Assembly: GCF_009002475.1 (NCBI RefSeq) | Contig: NZ_AP019860.1 | Coordinates: 3,472,001-3,536,000, forward strand | DNA length: 64,000 nucleotides | Reading direction: 5' to 3' | Source: Candidatus Uabimicrobium amorphum | GTDB taxonomy: Bacteria > Planctomycetota > Uabimicrobiia > Uabimicrobiales > Uabimicrobiaceae | Part shown: in pieces, positions 61,356 to 64,000 of the stretch | Numbering within the stretch: the first letter of the stretch is position 1 | Layout of the letters: every line of letters begins with the position of its first letter | Position numbers and translations under genes: made by a program | Notes under the pieces: generated by a model | Databases searched by the model: none | Told to the model about the DNA's origin: nothing | The model's input: only the letters and a program-made list of their open reading frames with translations

Positions 61356-62594
61356 AAAACCCGCGATAGGCTCCGTCAGTATATCGGAAACCTTTTGACA
61401 GCCGCTAACATTAAAATGACAATCGTCATAGAAAACAGAGGTATCTTTTGGCAGCTTGTTGGCCAAATCCACCAGCAAAATTTTTTGTTCTTTACAAACT
61501 TGTCGCATCACATCATTGTAGCCCTTCATCATCTCAAACAAGATATCTGAACGATACGCGCCATTTGCTACTTCCGCAGATAGCAACGCCTCTAAATACG
61601 CGGAAAGATTCTCCCCCCACAAAACCGGTTGTGTTGCGAGTACTAATTTCTTATTTTTCTTGCGACAAATGTCAATAATCTTTCGAAGATCGGCTTTGTA
61701 GCGATCTAAAGCAAATTGATAGCGACGTGGCTTTACCGTAATTGTATTCATCTCCAACTTGCGTTGTCGTTTTTTTCGCCTAGCCAAAACCCAGTTTGCT
61801 TCCAAGTCCTGAACAATGGTACCAATATATATCTTTTTCACAAGTTTGAAAAAACTCAAATAGTGATAAAACATATCAAAAGAATTCTCTGTCAACTCAC
61901 GACTGCGTTCCTCGTAATTGTCACGCAACAATGCTCCCAAATCATTAATTCCACATAAAACAACAATACACTCAAATTTCGAAAGATAGGGGTAATGTTC
62001 CAACAAATAAGAATGGGCAACACTATACATTCCCGATTTACCAGCATTCCCTACGTAGACAGACTTGTCGATTTTTTTCTGTAAAGTGTTTTGTAACAAA
62101 TATGGCCAGGACAATTCTTCTTCTACATATAAACACTCGGTTGTACTTCCTCCCACACACAAAATTTTAACATCGTACTCTTCCCAAGTTTTCTCCATAG
62201 CTCCACGTAATCGATACTGATTCGTCTTAAAGCTAAATTTCCCTGAAATCCCTGGCAAATTCTTCACCAAACCGCCCTGTCGATTTATATTAGGATGGTG
62301 CAATACAATGTCATCGAGCTTGCCAAAATTGCTATTTCCCAAAAACAACCACAGCGATATTTCTAATAAGACAAAACTCATCAAAAAAGCATATAGTAAC
62401 AATACAAATTTGGTTATGTGTCGAGAGAGGAAACAAAATACTACGAGTAGTAGCAGTGCGTACAGCGCGAAAGCATACAAGAATAGACGATCTAACTTTA
62501 AAAAGGTTTTACTCCATTGTTGGCACAGACAAAAATTGGCAATATAGATAAGCAATGGTAATAAAAGCAAGAAAGCCGCGTTGTTTTTCTTCAT
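61341..62594 (-). CDS. Membrane-anchored SGNH/GDSL hydrolase
   Basis: 417 aa from ATG at 62594 (AGGAG upstream; an earlier in-frame ATG at 62648 lacks one). Three hydrophobic helices occupy the N-terminal 85 residues, then a globular SGNH domain: VGGSTTE (Ser150), GNAGKSGMYS, VVLCGINDLG (Asn block III) and DDCHFNVSG (Asp390/His393). These are the four SGNH blocks. The family acts as esterases or acetyltransferase-like enzymes on cell-envelope glycans. The catalytic domain should lie outside the membrane. Substrate unknown. Confidence 0.85.
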   Translation of the reverse strand: MKKNNAAFLLLLPLLIYIANFCLCQQWSKTFLKLDRLFLYAFALYALLLLVVFCFLSRHITKFVLLLYAFLMSFVLLEISLWLFLGNSNFGKLDDIVLHHPNINRQGGLVKNLPGISGKFSFKTNQYRLRGAMEKTWEEYDVKILCVGGSTTECLYVEEELSWPYLLQNTLQKKIDKSVYVGNAGKSGMYSVAHSYLLEHYPYLSKFECIVVLCGINDLGALLRDNYEERSRELTENSFDMFYHYLSFFKLVKKIYIGTIVQDLEANWVLARRKKRQRKLEMNTITVKPRRYQFALDRYKADLRKIIDICRKKNKKLVLATQPVLWGENLSAYLEALLSAEVANGAYRSDILFEMMKGYNDVMRQVCKEQKILLVDLANKLPKDTSVFYDDCHFNVSGCQKVSDILTEPIAGFLRSK

Positions 62595-62755
62595 CGAAAA
62601 TCTCCTAAATATTCTAAATATTGTGTCTAGGGATTTTAGACAAATCATAGATGCTCGTAAAAGAAATTTTGTAATCTTTACAACTTAGCAAGATATTTTT
62701 AAACGAATATATCGCGAAATTTCATTGCGTCAACCTAAACCTTATTTTATATGAT

Positions 62756-64000
62756 CTAGCGCTTTTCTTCATAGCCAACACGTACAATCCATTCGTCAAT
62801 GTATCCTTGACGCTTAAAAGAGCCGTAAGTACCGTGGAAGAATACAAAGCCAAATTTAATTTCGTTTCCTGTCGTTGAAAAGTCAGGACGCTTTGCCGGG
62901 TCCGAATGTAGGCTACTGTGATCCGCGTTGCTATAACTTTCGTTAAACTCTACAAAATCGTCCTCATCGAGAAATTTAAAAAAATCACTCAAGCCGGAAG
63001 ATGTCATCCGCTGCCATTCTCTGGTAATATAGATTTTTCCATCTTGCTCTACCGCGTAGAAAAAAGGTATTCCCAAAGTATTGTGCTTATCTTGCGGAGT
63101 TTCAAAAACTCCCCGACAACGAAAGCGCATTTTATGAATAGTACCTTGTATGGAAGGGTGATAGGTGTGCTTTTGGTAAATGTAAACGCCATTGACTTCT
63201 CCTCCATTGCGGATGAGTATGTTTATCCGAGCTAGCGCTCTGTTATCTCGACGATCGCGTTTTATAGTAATTTTGGTATGAGATTCCTCATTATAGTTTT
63301 TCGTAAACGTTCGAAAAGAGTAGTCTTGTTCCTGAAAGTATTTATCTTGAACATAAGTTTCTTTCCATATTACCGACTTCGTACTTCGCACAAAATAAGC
63401 GTACATCGTAAAAAAAAGTAGTAACACAATTGTAACTACACCAACATATAAAGCTCTCCTAGCATTTTTAGCAAGAGACGGCTCTGCAAATATTTTAGTT
63501 GGTATGTTAAAAATATTTGCTAACTTCACAAAGCCATTGTCTGTTATTGATACAAGAAGTGGCTCTCCAGGGACAAAGTTCTTTTTCTCTTTTAGAACAT
63601 CACAACTATATAAATTCAAATTTAAACTGTTTGCCAGTATTCGCGCATCTTTTTCATGGAGAATCAAGGCTCCCCCATAACGCCAACTCGCTTTTTGCGT
63701 AGCTTCCCACTTACTTACTAGTGAATCTAAACTCTCCGACTCACGGCTGTGATCTGTTACGCATCCTAATTTTAAACCTTCAAATTCCCAATTTGTATTT
63801 GGTTGCCACACACTACACGAAACAAGAATCACAGGCGACTTTGCAAAAAAATCGAAGTGATCAGGCCCTGCCGCAACGGCCAAACAACACGCTGCACCGT
63901 CAGAATTGCCATAGTACGGAAGGTTTTCAGCATCGCAATTTGCGATGTTTTCAGGAGAAGGAATCATCTGAAAATTTAAACGGAATTTCTGACGACGCAT
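62756..64000 (-). CDS. One-TM protein of unknown function (start at or beyond window edge)
   Basis: 414 aa, open to 64000. The first codon at the edge is ATG, but the true start could lie outside. The N-terminal 185 residues are soluble without a signal peptide (YYGNSDGAACCLAVAAGPDH; WRYGGALILHEKDARILANS). A TM helix lies at about 186-208 (RALYVGVVTIVLLLFFTMYA). The outer part is rich in charged and aromatic residues (IKRDRRDNRALARINILIRN). No domain recognised. About 160 bp separate it from the SGNH gene on the same strand. Confidence 0.65.
   Translation of the reverse strand: MRRQKFRLNFQMIPSPENIANCDAENLPYYGNSDGAACCLAVAAGPDHFDFFAKSPVILVSCSVWQPNTNWEFEGLKLGCVTDHSRESESLDSLVSKWEATQKASWRYGGALILHEKDARILANSLNLNLYSCDVLKEKKNFVPGEPLLVSITDNGFVKLANIFNIPTKIFAEPSLAKNARRALYVGVVTIVLLLFFTMYAYFVRSTKSVIWKETYVQDKYFQEQDYSFRTFTKNYNEESHTKITIKRDRRDNRALARINILIRNGGEVNGVYIYQKHTYHPSIQGTIHKMRFRCRGVFETPQDKHNTLGIPFFYAVEQDGKIYITREWQRMTSSGLSDFFKFLDEDDFVEFNESYSNADHSSLHSDPAKRPDFSTTGNEIKFGFVFFHGTYGSFKRQGYIDEWIVRVGYEEKR

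Overview
The window is AT-rich bacterial DNA with short intergenic gaps. It most resembles a low-GC planctomycete, possibly of the Candidatus Uabimicrobium type. This assignment is inference. It rests on eight Hanks-type Ser/Thr protein kinases in 64 kb fused to WD40, TPR/HEAT, FGE-sulfatase, C-type-lectin or zinc-ribbon modules, a planctomycete-style prepilin with the H-X8/9-DG tail motif, a PEP-CTERM protein, and many leucine-rich-repeat and repeat proteins. No rRNA, tRNA, phage, plasmid, CRISPR or transposase gene was seen.

Layout. 1-5134 (minus): the start of a ketopantoate reductase (runs off the left edge), two membrane proteins, an LRR protein, a secreted 5'-nucleotidase and a pseudopilin. 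5167-5440: a striking GGTCAC hexamer/heptamer array. 5647-12570 (plus): two related small lipoproteins, a cNMP-fold/DUF4388 regulator, a pyruvate (or branched-chain) dehydrogenase E1alpha-E1beta-E2 operon closed by a textbook terminator, a lipoate-ligase-like gene and two tiny membrane proteins. 12582-12947: a 366-bp long-inverted-repeat element. 12958-22552 (minus): three large receptor-like kinases. 22649-29115 (plus): mnmM, kdsC, an O-antigen ligase and a fourth kinase that is a paralogue of the one at 16228. 29145-36206: a WaaP-like LPS kinase, an alpha/beta hydrolase, a PhnD-like binding protein interrupted by an in-frame TAG, a kinase-lectin fusion and another kinase. 36236-36492: a second hexamer array with an embedded MITE-like element. 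36501-38075: a cytoplasmic zinc-ribbon kinase.

38399-48717 is mostly a surface-polysaccharide region: Wzx flippase, Wzy polymerase, PEP-CTERM protein, then (after proC and a C45/Ntn hydrolase on the minus strand) a GDP-mannose 3,5-epimerase-like enzyme, GT4 glycosyltransferase and DegT aminotransferase behind a strong promoter with a double-hairpin leader. 48855-51582 holds a mirrored pair of universal-stress-protein couples plus a CBS protein. 51656-55278 has a methyltransferase, an M48 protease coupled to a three-copy DUF4177-like protein, and a TPR protein. 55435-61355 is the largest kinase (Thr-x-Val-Asp array, kinase, TM, WD40) overlapping an LRR gene. The window ends with a membrane SGNH hydrolase and an unrecognised one-TM protein.

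Themes: (1) transmembrane kinases with different output/sensor tails, placed among envelope-glycan genes; (2) LPS/exopolysaccharide synthesis; (3) interspersed palindromic and hexamer repeats in intergenic gaps. The best candidates for new biology are the kinase with a tandem array of potential FHA-docking threonines, the kinase-lectin fusion beside the interrupted binding-protein gene, and the paired TPR/HEAT kinases flanking LPS genes.
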